A stretch of DNA of 48,982 nt from Caballeronia sordidicola. Its GTDB lineage: Bacteria; Pseudomonadota; Gammaproteobacteria; Burkholderiales; Burkholderiaceae. Within the stretch, counting starts at the first letter, position 1. Every line of letters starts with the position of its first letter. Of the stretch, positions 8,958-16,494 are shown in pieces. Location of the stretch: assembly GCF_000729995.1 (NCBI RefSeq), contig NZ_JNFG01000042.1:1-48982 (forward strand), read 5' to 3'. Under the pieces are notes generated by a model. It ran no database searches and was not told the DNA's origin. It worked only from the letters and a program-made list of their open reading frames with translations. Both the position numbers and the translations under genes were made by a program.

Positions 8958-9678
8958 CGCGGGCGCACTCGAAACGAGCTCGCGGGCGGGCGCTGGTTGG
9001 TTGGACTGAGTACGACGGGAGTGACTCTAAGCCAATTTTTGAGATGAATGGTGCGACGCGGCAGGAGGCGAGAATGTGCGGAAATGTCGCAATTTTTGAG
9101 GTGCGTGATCCGTAACTCGCTGTTTATTAGTGATTTTTTTGAGAGAGAGCGCTAATGCCTAAAATTTTCTGCTTGTCATTTCCGCGACAATCAACCGCAC
9201 TGCGTCAAAGTCGGCCGGCCGGGTGGATGCGACTCATGGCACGAGCGCGCAGCGTCAGCGCTGGTTGAATCGCGGACTGGCGACAGGCGATCTGGGGCAG
9301 TGCGACACCTTCGGCTCCAAAACGCTCTGAGCGCTGTTCTTTCCCAATCACCGGGCAACGCAAGTTTCACTGTCAAAGCGCCTGTACGTTCGGCGCTTTG
9401 GCCATGAAAGACCGTGAAATAGTAGTGAAAACCGTTAATTCGACGGATAATTCGGGCAGAACGCGCGGCGCAGAACTTACACATGCTGACAGCGCGGCAC
9501 TAAGCCAATTCATTAAGCCAATTTTTTAGAATTCCGGTTTTCAATCGATCATGATCCGAATAGCTTTCGATCTGCCGAGAGCAATATTGGTCAAGCGATC
9601 CAGCCGTCAAGCGCTAGCGGTTCACGCATCGAAGCATGAATCCACGCGCCGGCGAATTAAAGGTCCCATAGCATCCCC
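8958..9678. promoter_or_regulatory. Intergenic region between cydA and waaC with short direct repeats
   Basis: This divergent gap of 721 bp holds no convincing gene. CAATTTTTGAG occurs at 9033-9043 and 9090-9100. TAAGCCAATT occurs at 9028-9037, 9501-9510 and 9514-9523, the outer copies extending into a run of T and AGA. A TTGTC-N8-GACAA dyad lies at 9173-9190. These are AT-rich against a GC-rich background and flank the likely cydA promoter. They may be binding sites of a redox or oxygen regulator, but I can match no named motif. The remainder shows nothing I can identify. Confidence 0.35.
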
Positions 9679-10689
9679 ATGAAGCGAATCCTGATTGTCA
9701 AGGTGACATCGTTGGGCGATATCGTAGAGACGCAACCTGTCGTCTCCGATCTTCGCCGTGCATTTCCCTCCGCCAAGATCGACTGGGCGGCAGACGCGGC
9801 CTTTGCCGACATCATTCGCTGGAATCCGGCCGTGGACCGCGTATTGAGCGCGCCGCTGCGCAAGTTCAAGAAGGCACGAAGCTGGTCGGACTTGAAAGAC
9901 ATCGCCGCGTCCATCGGAGAGCTGCGGGCCGAGAAGTACGATGTGATCCTGGATATCCATGGCGTGTACAAGAGCGCGATCATCGCGTTCCTGGCTCGCG
10001 GGCGGCGACGTTACGGTTACAAGAACAAGGATCTCGGTGAGCTCGGTGCGGCGTTTGCGTACAACAAACGTTTCGGGCCGAGGCCGAAAACGGATGCGTG
10101 GCGTGGCATGCGCGTGAGCGTGGCCGATGCGCTGGGTTATACCTTTGACGAAACCCCCGACTTCAATCTTCATCTGCCACCGCTGGCCGCGCCACTTCAG
10201 CTTCCGCAGGACGCGCCCATCGCAATGCTGTTCCACGCTACGTCAGCCGATGAAAAGAAGTGGCCAATCGACCGATGGGCCGAGACGGGACGTTCGCTGA
10301 CGGCGCGGGGTTATCGGATCGCGCTGCCGTGGGGCACCGAAGGCGAGCGCCGGGAGGGCGAGCAGATTGCAGCGCTCGTGCCGGGCGCGATTGTCTTGCC
10401 GAAGCTGACCGTGACCGAGTGCGCACATTGTATTGAGGCGTCGGCGCTGGTCGTGGGCATGGATACCGGGCTGGTCCACCTGGCGTATGCGTTGGGCCGG
10501 CCCACGGTCATGATTTTTACGGCGACGTCGCGCGAGCATTTCGGCATTGGCTCGTCGGCGCATTCGGTGTCTGTCGGCGATCAGCACGCTCCGCCGAATG
10601 TGGCGATGGTGCTGGATGCGATACAAGGCGTGTTGACGGGATCGATGGCGCCCGCCGCTCACGATGTCGCAACCGGGACCGTGTCCTGA
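9679..10689 (+). CDS. waaC: Lipopolysaccharide heptosyltransferase I
   Basis: A GT9-family glycosyltransferase of 336 residues that adds the first L-glycero-D-manno-heptose to Kdo2-lipid A during LPS inner-core assembly, at the inner face of the cytoplasmic membrane. It starts with MKRILIVKVTSLGDIV, the typical heptosyltransferase opening. It continues with DWAADAAFADIIRWNP, DVILDIHGVYKSAI and, in the C-terminal half, MLFHATSADEKKWP and GMDTGLVHLAYALGRPTVMIF, which forms the ADP-heptose site. It stands alone between the cyd operon and a convergent gene 30 bp away. Distinguishing WaaC from WaaF rests on the overall pattern (KVTSLGDIVxxQP, HATSADEKxWP). Confidence 0.9.
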   Translation: MKRILIVKVTSLGDIVETQPVVSDLRRAFPSAKIDWAADAAFADIIRWNPAVDRVLSAPLRKFKKARSWSDLKDIAASIGELRAEKYDVILDIHGVYKSAIIAFLARGRRRYGYKNKDLGELGAAFAYNKRFGPRPKTDAWRGMRVSVADALGYTFDETPDFNLHLPPLAAPLQLPQDAPIAMLFHATSADEKKWPIDRWAETGRSLTARGYRIALPWGTEGERREGEQIAALVPGAIVLPKLTVTECAHCIEASALVVGMDTGLVHLAYALGRPTVMIFTATSREHFGIGSSAHSVSVGDQHAPPNVAMVLDAIQGVLTGSMAPAAHDVATGTVS

Positions 10690-10719
10690 TTCGAGCTTCG
10701 AAAGTGTGCTGAAGGTCGT

Positions 10720-11370
10720 TTAAGCGGCCGAAAATCCATCGGGGAACAAGCGTCCGATCGCTGCTTCGAAATGCTCGATTGGCGCCGCGCCGCGCAATGC
10801 GATGGGCGGCGGCGGTTCCTGATTGCCCACGCCGTCACGCGACAGCACGACGAACGGCACGCCCGTCACGCCGAGCTTCTTCGCAAATTCTTCGTCTTCG
10901 ATCACCGCGTCGGTGAGCTCATCGCCGAGCAATGCTTCTTCCAGCGATTCCGGATCGATGCCGCAGGTGGCCGCAATATCCAGCAGCGCATCGGTGTCGC
11001 CGATATCGATGCCATCCTCGAAATACGCCTTGAAGATTGCACGATGCACAACGTCGAATCGGCCCGACTCGCGCGCGAAAAATGCGGTTTCAAACGCCTT
11101 GCGGCTACGGGGTTGAACCGGCGGAAGGCGCAACAGCAAACCGCGTTCGTTGGCTACCGGGTAGACGGAGTTCTCCCAGGTCTCGTGCAGCTCGTCACTA
11201 TCCGGGTCGAGCGTTTGCATGGGCTCGGGGCGCAGTTCGAACGCGTGCCAACGCACTTCGACCGCGTCGCCATAGGTATTCTTGAACTGGTCGATAACCG
11301 GCACCTCCAGATAGCAGAAAGGGCACACAAAGTCGGACCAGACGTCGAGATACAGCTTGGAGCTTGTCAT
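10720..11370 (-). CDS. DsbA-family (FrnE-like) thiol oxidoreductase
   Basis: A 216-residue thioredoxin-fold protein with no signal peptide, so probably cytosolic. The N-terminal strand leads into DFVCPFCYLE with the redox pair Cys16-Cys19 (C-P-F-C), as in the FrnE/2-hydroxychromene-2-carboxylate isomerase-like branch of DsbA proteins. An all-helical insertion follows, then GVTGVPFVVLSRDGV with the cis-proline loop (GVPF). The start at 11370 (MTSSKLYL) fits the family; an earlier in-frame ATG at 11442 would add 24 unlikely residues. No good Shine-Dalgarno is visible. It is convergent with waaC. FrnE relatives act in oxidative stress or disulfide handling; the substrate here is unknown. Confidence 0.85.
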   Translation of the reverse strand: MTSSKLYLDVWSDFVCPFCYLEVPVIDQFKNTYGDAVEVRWHAFELRPEPMQTLDPDSDELHETWENSVYPVANERGLLLRLPPVQPRSRKAFETAFFARESGRFDVVHRAIFKAYFEDGIDIGDTDALLDIAATCGIDPESLEEALLGDELTDAVIEDEEFAKKLGVTGVPFVVLSRDGVGNQEPPPPIALRGAAPIEHFEAAIGRLFPDGFSAA

Positions 11371-11602
11371 ATAAGGGCGGTCCGGGATTGGTCCAAAATT
11401 AGTCCAAAATTCTACCCGACATTGGACTTTACTTCCGTTCACTCTTTAGCCCGGCTGCACGCGTTCACAGCATCGGAATGACGGTTAGTCATGCGGCGTG
11501 AATGAGCCGTATTGCCGCCGAGCAGCGCGCAACAGGGTGCCGCTGAAAGGGTAGAACGCCCGTTCGTGATAGGATCCGCCCACTATTAAACAGGGGGCCG
11601 CA

Positions 11603-11818
11603 ATGGCATTCAAAGAAACGAAGGGCAACAAGACCGTCGAGGCGTTAGTAATGCCCGCACCGGGCGCAATGTTCAAGGGCTATATCCGCGTTGTTACCCA
11701 GCAAGGAAACGAGTCGATTGGGCAAACAATTGGACGCGGATGTGGGCGTCCGGTGAAAACCGAACAGGCTGCGCTCGAACTTGCTGAGATCGAAGCACGT
11801 CGAGTAATCGGCAAGTAA
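11603..11818 (+). CDS. Small hypothetical protein, 71 residues
   Basis: I do not recognise a family. The 71-residue product is soluble, without membrane helix or signal peptide. It has a beta-rich first half containing two Gly-rich turns (GAMFKGYI, GQTIGRGCGRP) and a helical, charged end (ALELAEIEARRVIGK). A GGGGG run 7 bases before the ATG could serve as ribosome site. Codon use is less GC-biased than neighbouring genes. It stands alone with over 200 bp on either side. Coding status is supported by the start context and an amphipathic C-terminal helix only. Confidence 0.55.
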   Translation: MAFKETKGNKTVEALVMPAPGAMFKGYIRVVTQQGNESIGQTIGRGCGRPVKTEQAALELAEIEARRVIGK

Positions 11819-12437
11819 TACTGTAAAGCAGCTCTGAGCGACTGCTCGGAGCTGGCCGTGGGCGACACGCTTTTAGAGGTGTTGTATCTTCGGGCCAGAG
11901 GTTCTCTGCAAGCACAAGGGGACCGACACGCCACGACGTTCAACTTTGGCTCCGCCGATCGTGTTTAACCGCAGCCCTGGGCCTCCCGCTCGGCGAGGCC
12001 ATTGCGTGTGCGTGTTTTTTCTCGGCAACTGCGACGAGCGAAGCAAGATTGCCAGCGAGTCGCCACATTCTGTATCTCAATAATTGATGTTTAAAAGAGG
12101 GTGCTCAAAAAAGTAAGGGCGCCTGTAGGCGCCCTTTAGAGAAAATACTTGTTCTCGTTAAGAAGCATCGCCGCCCATAAGCCTTCCACTTATCAAAGAA
12201 GTCACCGCGCAGATTTAGCTAACGCGCTAATTCCAATGTATTCGCAGGCACATTACTAACACTACCCGTTTGCACCGGCTTTATCTAGGTGTGTCAGGCA
12301 GGGACGGGAGGTCTGCGAATGCGAATTGCGATGCCATGTTTTCCCGGCGTCCATGCTGCAAGGGCCTTCGGGGCAACGCAGGCTATAAATGCCAATCGTA
12401 ATATTTTGCACCATTCGCATTCCTGTGCTTTGCGCGG
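11819..12437. other. Intergenic region, 619 bp, no gene seen
   Basis: No convincing reading frame. A small hairpin GGCCTC/GAGGCC lies at 11980-12000 with a T-run only about 15 bases later, a weak terminator for the 71-residue gene. A better minus-strand terminator is at 12107-12136. The stretch around 12140-12430 is lower in GC than average and lies downstream of the FAD oxidoreductase gene. I see nothing else I can name. Confidence 0.5.
12103..12136 (-). terminator. Rho-independent terminator, minus strand
   Basis: Perfect nine-base arms AAGGGCGCC (12115-12123) and GGCGCCCTT (12128-12136) enclose a four-base loop. Read on the minus strand the hairpin is followed by ACTTTTTTGAG, giving the T-tract. 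It lies 300 bp past the FAD oxidoreductase stop, so that transcript may carry a long 3' tail, or an unrecognised short RNA ends here. Confidence 0.7.
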
Positions 12438-13778
12438 TTAAAACCCGCCGTCCATCTCAATCTTCGTGCCGTCGCTGAACCGGCTCAACCGGAACGCTCG
12501 CGGGTCCACCAGCGGTTTGTCGTTCGCGACTATATCGGCCATCAGCTTTCCGGCACCCGGCCCGATCCCGAAGCCGTGACCCGAAAATCCCGTGGCGATG
12601 AACATGCCCGGCACCTGTTGCGCGGCCGAGATCACCGGCAGGGCATCCGGCGTGACGTCGATATAACCCGCCCATGCCTGCGCCACTTTCACGTGTCCAA
12701 GCGCCGGGAAGAGGGCACGAAACGCGTCGATCGCGACATCGTTGAATTTTTGAGTGGGCGCCGGATCGAGCGTGCGAACGGTTTCAAATACGGTCGGTTG
12801 ATCAAGGCGCCATGTCCGCGGCTGGCGCAACGCCTCGAAGAATCGTTCGCCGAACGCGAAGTCCATCGACCTGAACTGGCTTTTCAGCGCCGGCAGGTAT
12901 TGGCTGAACAGCCGGAAGCTGTCGGGCGTTATCTCGGCCAGGCTGCGGAACGCATTTGCGATTGTGTAGCCGCCATCCAGCCGCTTGCGGTATCCGACCG
13001 TCTGGTTGCACGCACTGACTTCCGGTCCGCCGTCGATTGGTTCTGTGCGCAGGACAGACGAGCGCACCGACAGTTGCGGCATTTCAACGCCAACGCTGCC
13101 GGCAAACAAGCGTGTCCACGCGCCGCCCGCCACCACCACGCTGGTGCAGCGGATCGGGCCATATTCGGTCACGACGCCGCTGATCGCGCCAGCGCTTGTC
13201 TCGATACCGCGCACCGCGCACGGCGTTAAAACCTTCACGCCCTTCGCACGCAGCGCGTGGGCAATGGCGGGTGTCGCGCGCTGCGGCTCCGCGCGGCCGT
13301 CGGAGGGTGTGTAGATGCCGCCGGTAAACCTGCACGCCGCGCCCGGCATCAGCCCGGCCGTCTCGTCGCTCGATGTGATGCGCGAGTCGAACCCCTCGCG
13401 GCCCACCAGGCCAACGGCGCGCGCCAGCCAGCTTTCGTGATCGGCGAGGGCCTTGAGGTCGTCGGCGGCGTAGAGGATGCCGCACTCCCGGAAACCTGTA
13501 TCAATGCCGAGCGTCCGGTCCAGCTCGCGCCACAGCTTGAGGCTTTCGAGACTCAGTTCCAGCTCGCGCAAGTCGCGATGCGTCGCGCGGCACCAGCCCC
13601 AGTTGCGGCTGGATTGCTCGCCGCCAATATGGCCTTTCTCGCAGACGGCTACTGAAATGCCCTTCCCGGCGAGAAAAAGGGCCGTGGTCACGCCAATAAT
13701 GCCGCCGCCGATAACAACAACATCGACCCGCTCGGGTAAATCACGATCTTCGATGACTTCAAGTACTTGCGGACCCAT
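12438..13778 (-). CDS. FAD-dependent amino-acid-type oxidoreductase (DAO/DadA-like)
   Basis: A 446-residue flavoprotein of the D-amino acid oxidase family. The dinucleotide-binding motif is VVVIGGGIIGVTTALFLAGKGISVAVCEK (about 21-49). A second FAD-contacting segment, GFSGHGFGIGPGAGKLMAD, is near the C-terminus, with GYIDVTPDALPVI before it. The GEQSSRNWGWCR segment is typical of a subgroup oxidising secondary or primary amines or amino acids to imines. A strong Shine-Dalgarno AAAGGAGG lies before the ATG at 13778. The substrate cannot be told. No amino-acid transporter or racemase gene adjoins it; the divergent neighbour is osmC. Glycine/sarcosine-type, D-amino acid and gamma-glutamylputrescine oxidases are all possible. 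Confidence 0.88.
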   Translation of the reverse strand: MGPQVLEVIEDRDLPERVDVVVIGGGIIGVTTALFLAGKGISVAVCEKGHIGGEQSSRNWGWCRATHRDLRELELSLESLKLWRELDRTLGIDTGFRECGILYAADDLKALADHESWLARAVGLVGREGFDSRITSSDETAGLMPGAACRFTGGIYTPSDGRAEPQRATPAIAHALRAKGVKVLTPCAVRGIETSAGAISGVVTEYGPIRCTSVVVAGGAWTRLFAGSVGVEMPQLSVRSSVLRTEPIDGGPEVSACNQTVGYRKRLDGGYTIANAFRSLAEITPDSFRLFSQYLPALKSQFRSMDFAFGERFFEALRQPRTWRLDQPTVFETVRTLDPAPTQKFNDVAIDAFRALFPALGHVKVAQAWAGYIDVTPDALPVISAAQQVPGMFIATGFSGHGFGIGPGAGKLMADIVANDKPLVDPRAFRLSRFSDGTKIEMDGGF

Positions 13779-13975
13779 CTATCCTCCTTTGTAAGGGACC
13801 CGGGCCGGAAAATGGATCCGGCAAACCACCCGCTGTGGTTTCGGGCATCCTGTGTGCTTCCCTCAACCCGATGGCGCGTCAAAGCCGACGGCGCATTTTC
13901 AGTCGGCCTGACGGTCGATTCCATGCTGCGGCTGTATTGCGCGGCGTACCCACCCTGACTTTCTGGAGAACACTC

Positions 13976-14407
13976 GTGCAAAAGACAGCATCGGCAAAAT
14001 GGAGCGGTGGCATCAAGGACGGTAAAGGTTACATTTCGACGCAAACCGGCGTATTGAAAGACGCGCCCTATGGTTTTGCAGCCCGTTTCGAAGAAGGTCC
14101 GGGAACGAATCCCGAAGAACTGATCGGCGCTGCGCATTCGGGTTGTTTCACGATGGCGCTGTCCCTGCAACTTACGCTGGCGGGCCTCACGGCGGAAAGT
14201 CTGGAGACGAAGTCTACCGTGACGCTGGATAAGGACGGCGAAGGCTTCACGATCACGGCCTGCCATCTGGACCTGAAGGGCAAGGTGCCCGGCACCGACG
14301 CAGCCACGTTCGAGAAGCTCGCTAACGCGGCGAAAGAGGGCTGCCCGGTGTCGAAGCTGTTCGCTGGAAACGCGAAGATCACGTTGAGCACGGAATTCGT
14401 CTCCTGA
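13976..14407 (+). CDS. osmC: Osmotically inducible OsmC-type peroxiredoxin
   Basis: A 143-residue organic hydroperoxide reductase, the exact length of E. coli OsmC. It has the family's two active cysteines, Cys57 in GAAHSGCFTMALS and Cys123 in EGCPVSKLF. GTNPEELIGAAH and the N-terminal KGYISTQTGVLKDAPYGF are OsmC-specific and set it apart from Ohr. I chose the GTG at 13976 because a GGAGA Shine-Dalgarno lies 7-8 bases before it and the product then begins like OsmC; the in-frame ATG at 13835 would add 47 foreign residues. It is divergent from the FAD oxidoreductase, which makes hydrogen peroxide, so a protective pairing is conceivable. It ends in its own terminator. Confidence 0.93.
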   Translation: MQKTASAKWSGGIKDGKGYISTQTGVLKDAPYGFAARFEEGPGTNPEELIGAAHSGCFTMALSLQLTLAGLTAESLETKSTVTLDKDGEGFTITACHLDLKGKVPGTDAATFEKLANAAKEGCPVSKLFAGNAKITLSTEFVS

Positions 14408-14429
14408 GTTTTGTTTGACCGGTGTACTC

Positions 14430-14469
14430 AAGGGCGCGGCCACGAAACTGGCCGCGCCCTTTCTTTTGT
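14430..14469 (+). terminator. Rho-independent terminator of osmC
   Basis: Arms AAGGGCGCGGCCA and TGGCCGCGCCCTT (about 13 pairs) flank a short loop and run into TTCTTTTG. It lies 22 bp after the osmC stop on the same strand. Confidence 0.9.
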
Positions 14470-14537
14470 GCGGAGTTTTCCGCCCGTCGCTGTCGTGAGG
14501 CCCTTCAGGTTGAGCGCCGTGGACCTGCCCGCGGATA

Positions 14538-14555
14538 GTCAATTGATCAACTGAC
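14538..14555. promoter_or_regulatory. 18-bp near-perfect palindrome (possible operator)
   Basis: GTCAATTGATCAACTGAC matches its own reverse complement at 16 of 18 positions, centred on TTGATCAA. It sits upstream of chaA and about 30 bp before the DnaA-box-like cluster. The symmetry suggests a dimeric repressor or activator site; the regulator is unknown. Confidence 0.45.
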
Positions 14556-14586
14556 ACACGCGACCGACTAAAATCAAGGACCCGAC

Positions 14587-14621
14587 TTATCCACATTTTT
14601 TGTGGATAGCCATGTGGACAA
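14587..14621. promoter_or_regulatory. Cluster of three DnaA-box-like 9-mers with a hairpin
   Basis: A perfect DnaA box TTATCCACA is at 14587-14595. A one-mismatch copy on the opposite strand is at 14601-14609 (TGTGGATAG), and another near-match is at 14613-14621 (TGTGGACAA). The first two form an inverted repeat with eight pairs around a T5 loop. A cluster this dense is uncommon by chance, but nothing else here looks like a replication origin (no dnaA, dnaN, parAB or repA). Confidence 0.5.
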
Positions 14622-14867
14622 CATGCGTGAGCAGCCGCCAACTCACTGACGCGTAACGGTTTAGGGTTCCCCAACGTTTTGCAGGCAGGAACGCTATCCA
14701 TAGCTGGCCATGCATCTTCAGACGCTCGTTGCAAGCCTTGCAAGCGGCCGTTCGGGTCAAGAACCTGTAATCTGAGGGCACTTTCAAGTAATCGGGCCGG
14801 ACTGAACCTTACCGCCGCTCAGCCTTCCTGACACTTCCTCCCATACGCAGCACCGCCTGGAGCATCC

Positions 14868-15959
14868 ATGAAATTCAAGCTGGACTGGACGTGCATCGCG
14901 CCATTTGCCGCACTTGTCATCCTTGGACTGACGTTCGCCATGCCGAACGGCTTCCTGTTAGTACTTGCCGCCATCGCACTCGCGGCGGCCGTATTCGCCG
15001 CGGTCCATCACGCTGAAGTGGTGGCGCATCGCGTCGGCGAACCGTTCGGCACGCTGGTGCTCGCTATCGCGGTCACGGTGATCGAAGTGGCGCTGATCGT
15101 CTCCGTCATGGTTTCAGGCGGTCCGGAAAAAGCGGCGTTGCCGCGCGACACGGTGTTCGCCGCGATCATGATCGTGTGCAACGGCATTGTCGGGATTTGC
15201 CTGCTCGTAGGTGGGATGCGCCATCACGAGCAGAATTTCCAGTTGCAGGGAGCGAGCGCGACACTCGCTATCCTGTGTGCGCTGTCCGTACTGACAATGG
15301 TCTTGCCCAACTTCACCAGCACGGTGATAGGGCCGGGGTTATCGACGTCGCAACTGGTGTTTGTGGGCGTGACGTCGCTGGTTCTCTATGTCATGTTCGT
15401 GTTCGTGCAGACGGTGCGGCATCGCGACTATTTCCTGCCCCCGGTGCCGGCGCTCGATCCAAATCGAGTCGAATCTGACGACGTTCATGCCCCGCTGCCG
15501 ACCAATGGTTACGCGTGGGCTTCCGGTGGTTTGCTGCTGCTTTCGCTGATTTCAGTGGTCGGGCTGGCGAAGTTGCTGTCGCCGGCGGTCGAGGCGGGGG
15601 TTGCCAGTGCCGGAGCGCCTGAAGCGGTGGTGGGGGTGGTGATCGCTGCACTGGTGCTGCTGCCGGAAGGCGTCGCCGCATTGCGCGCTGCGCGGCTGAA
15701 CCGGTTGCAGACGAGCTTGAATCTCGCGCTTGGGTCGGCGCTGGCGAGTATCGGGCTGACCATTCCGGCGGTGGCGGTGGTGTCGCTTGCGATCAGCCAG
15801 CCGATCGCGCTCGGTCTCGGTTCGAAGGAAATCGTACTGCTCGCGCTGACCTTGATCGTGAGTGTCCTGACGCTTGGCACCGGGCGCTCGACGGTGCTGC
15901 AAGGCGCCGTTCACCTGGTTATTTTCGCGACTTTCCTGTTTCTTTCCGTCGTGCCCTGA
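14868..15959 (+). CDS. chaA: Calcium/proton (sodium/proton) antiporter ChaA-like
   Basis: A 363-residue inner-membrane cation exchanger of the CaCA superfamily with about ten or eleven helices. The family's two alpha repeats are present. The first is HHAEVVAHRVGEPFGTLVLAIAVTVIEVALI (about 47-77), with the acidic residues of GEPFG and TVIEV. The second is VLLPEGVAALRAARLNRLQTSLNLALGSALASIGLTIP near 260-300. ChaA exchanges Ca2+ or Na+ (and K+) for protons, usually at alkaline pH. The start ATG at 14868 gives the family's length; no strong Shine-Dalgarno is seen. It appears monocistronic, behind the unusual palindrome and DnaA-box-like region. Confidence 0.9.
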   Translation: MKFKLDWTCIAPFAALVILGLTFAMPNGFLLVLAAIALAAAVFAAVHHAEVVAHRVGEPFGTLVLAIAVTVIEVALIVSVMVSGGPEKAALPRDTVFAAIMIVCNGIVGICLLVGGMRHHEQNFQLQGASATLAILCALSVLTMVLPNFTSTVIGPGLSTSQLVFVGVTSLVLYVMFVFVQTVRHRDYFLPPVPALDPNRVESDDVHAPLPTNGYAWASGGLLLLSLISVVGLAKLLSPAVEAGVASAGAPEAVVGVVIAALVLLPEGVAALRAARLNRLQTSLNLALGSALASIGLTIPAVAVVSLAISQPIALGLGSKEIVLLALTLIVSVLTLGTGRSTVLQGAVHLVIFATFLFLSVVP

Positions 15960-15994
15960 GCAATCCCGCGGGGCAGTCGGCACGCCGTGGGCGC

Positions 15995-16033
15995 CCGGGA
16001 CTGGTCTGGGCTAAAAGGGCTGACCAATCCCGG
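15995..16033. repeat. 12-bp inverted repeat downstream of chaA
   Basis: CCGGGACTGGTC at 15995-16006 is mirrored by GACCAATCCCGG at 16022-16033 with a single mismatch and a 15-base spacer. It would form a stable stem-loop in the chaA 3' region. There is no T-tract, so it is more likely an RNA-stabilising or Rho-linked structure than an intrinsic terminator. Confidence 0.5.
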
Positions 16034-16090
16034 CAAGAGCCAAGCGCTGTCGCGCAGCCCCTTCTTATGCCCGCCGATCTCAAAATATTT

Positions 16091-16147
16091 TTGCAATGCA
16101 GCATCAGATGCGTATAATAAGGGTATTCCCTAACGGGTAATCCCTAA
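16091..16147 (+). promoter_or_regulatory. Sigma70-type promoter with tandem 13-bp repeat over the start point
   Basis: TTGCAA (16091-16096) and TATAAT (16113-16118) are 16 bp apart, close to the housekeeping consensus. Directly after the -10 box lie two near-identical 13-mers, GGGTATTCCCTAA (16121-16133) and GGGTAATCCCTAA (16135-16147), at a 14-bp step, so the predicted start point (about 16125) falls inside the first copy. Each has a GGG-N4-CCC core. A protein bound there would block transcription. The promoter drives the 49-residue gene at 16167. Confidence 0.6.
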
Positions 16148-16166
16148 TTAAAGCTGAGGTGCTCTC

Positions 16167-16316
16167 ATGAAAACCACCGCTCAAAGTTCGTTTCTCGTTT
16201 CGTTCGGTTCATGGTTCCGTAAGGCGAAGGCTGTCGTTAGCCGCGAAGCAGCACACGCGCTGAACCTGCATCTGCAAAATTGCGCAGTGCTGGCTGAAGC
16301 GTATCGCCGGAAGTAA
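16167..16316 (+). CDS. Small basic orphan protein, 49 residues
   Basis: I do not recognise a family. The product has 49 residues, strongly basic in the middle (WFRKAKAVVSREAAHALNLHLQ) and at the end (YRRK), likely one long amphipathic helix. It begins with a mildly hydrophobic, Ser-rich stretch (SSFLVSFGSWF). A GAGGTG Shine-Dalgarno sits 6-7 bases before the ATG, and a good sigma70 promoter with tandem repeats precedes it. These signals make it very likely expressed. It stands alone between chaA and the convergent purine permease. Small basic helical proteins can bind membranes or nucleic acids; nothing more can be said. Confidence 0.72.
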   Translation: MKTTAQSSFLVSFGSWFRKAKAVVSREAAHALNLHLQNCAVLAEAYRRK

Positions 16317-16494
16317 ATCGGCTGTAGCCTGGCCAACCGCTGAATCGACTTACCGATCGAGCCGTATCATCGCTCTCGAACGTCGGTTCATGCGTCTCCG
16401 TCCAGGTGAGGACGGTTGCCGGGAAAACCGCCGGCAACCGGGGCATTAATCTCTGAACGTGCTGACTGGGCTAAATGCTCGCCAGCCCGTCAGG

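Larger units (their letters stand above)
14470..14867. other. Upstream region of chaA with palindrome and DnaA-box-like cluster
   Basis: Nearly 400 bp without a gene. It holds an 18-bp near-palindrome at 14538-14555 and three 9-mers close to the DnaA box at 14587-14621, listed separately. Further on, up to the chaA start at 14868, I see no other motif. Possible frames crossing it on the minus strand overlap osmC and look like shadows. Confidence 0.5.

Noticed and set aside
9191..9484. 97-residue minus-strand frame in the cydA-waaC gap
   Set aside because: No ribosome site, Arg/Ser-rich composition typical of a shadow frame, and no recognisable family.
14587..14621. Replication origin
   Set aside because: Only three box-like motifs, no AT-rich unwinding region or replication genes nearby; kept as a regulatory curiosity only.
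13688..14743. Long minus-strand frame antisense to osmC
   Set aside because: Runs through osmC and its terminator on the opposite strand; composition is random-like.
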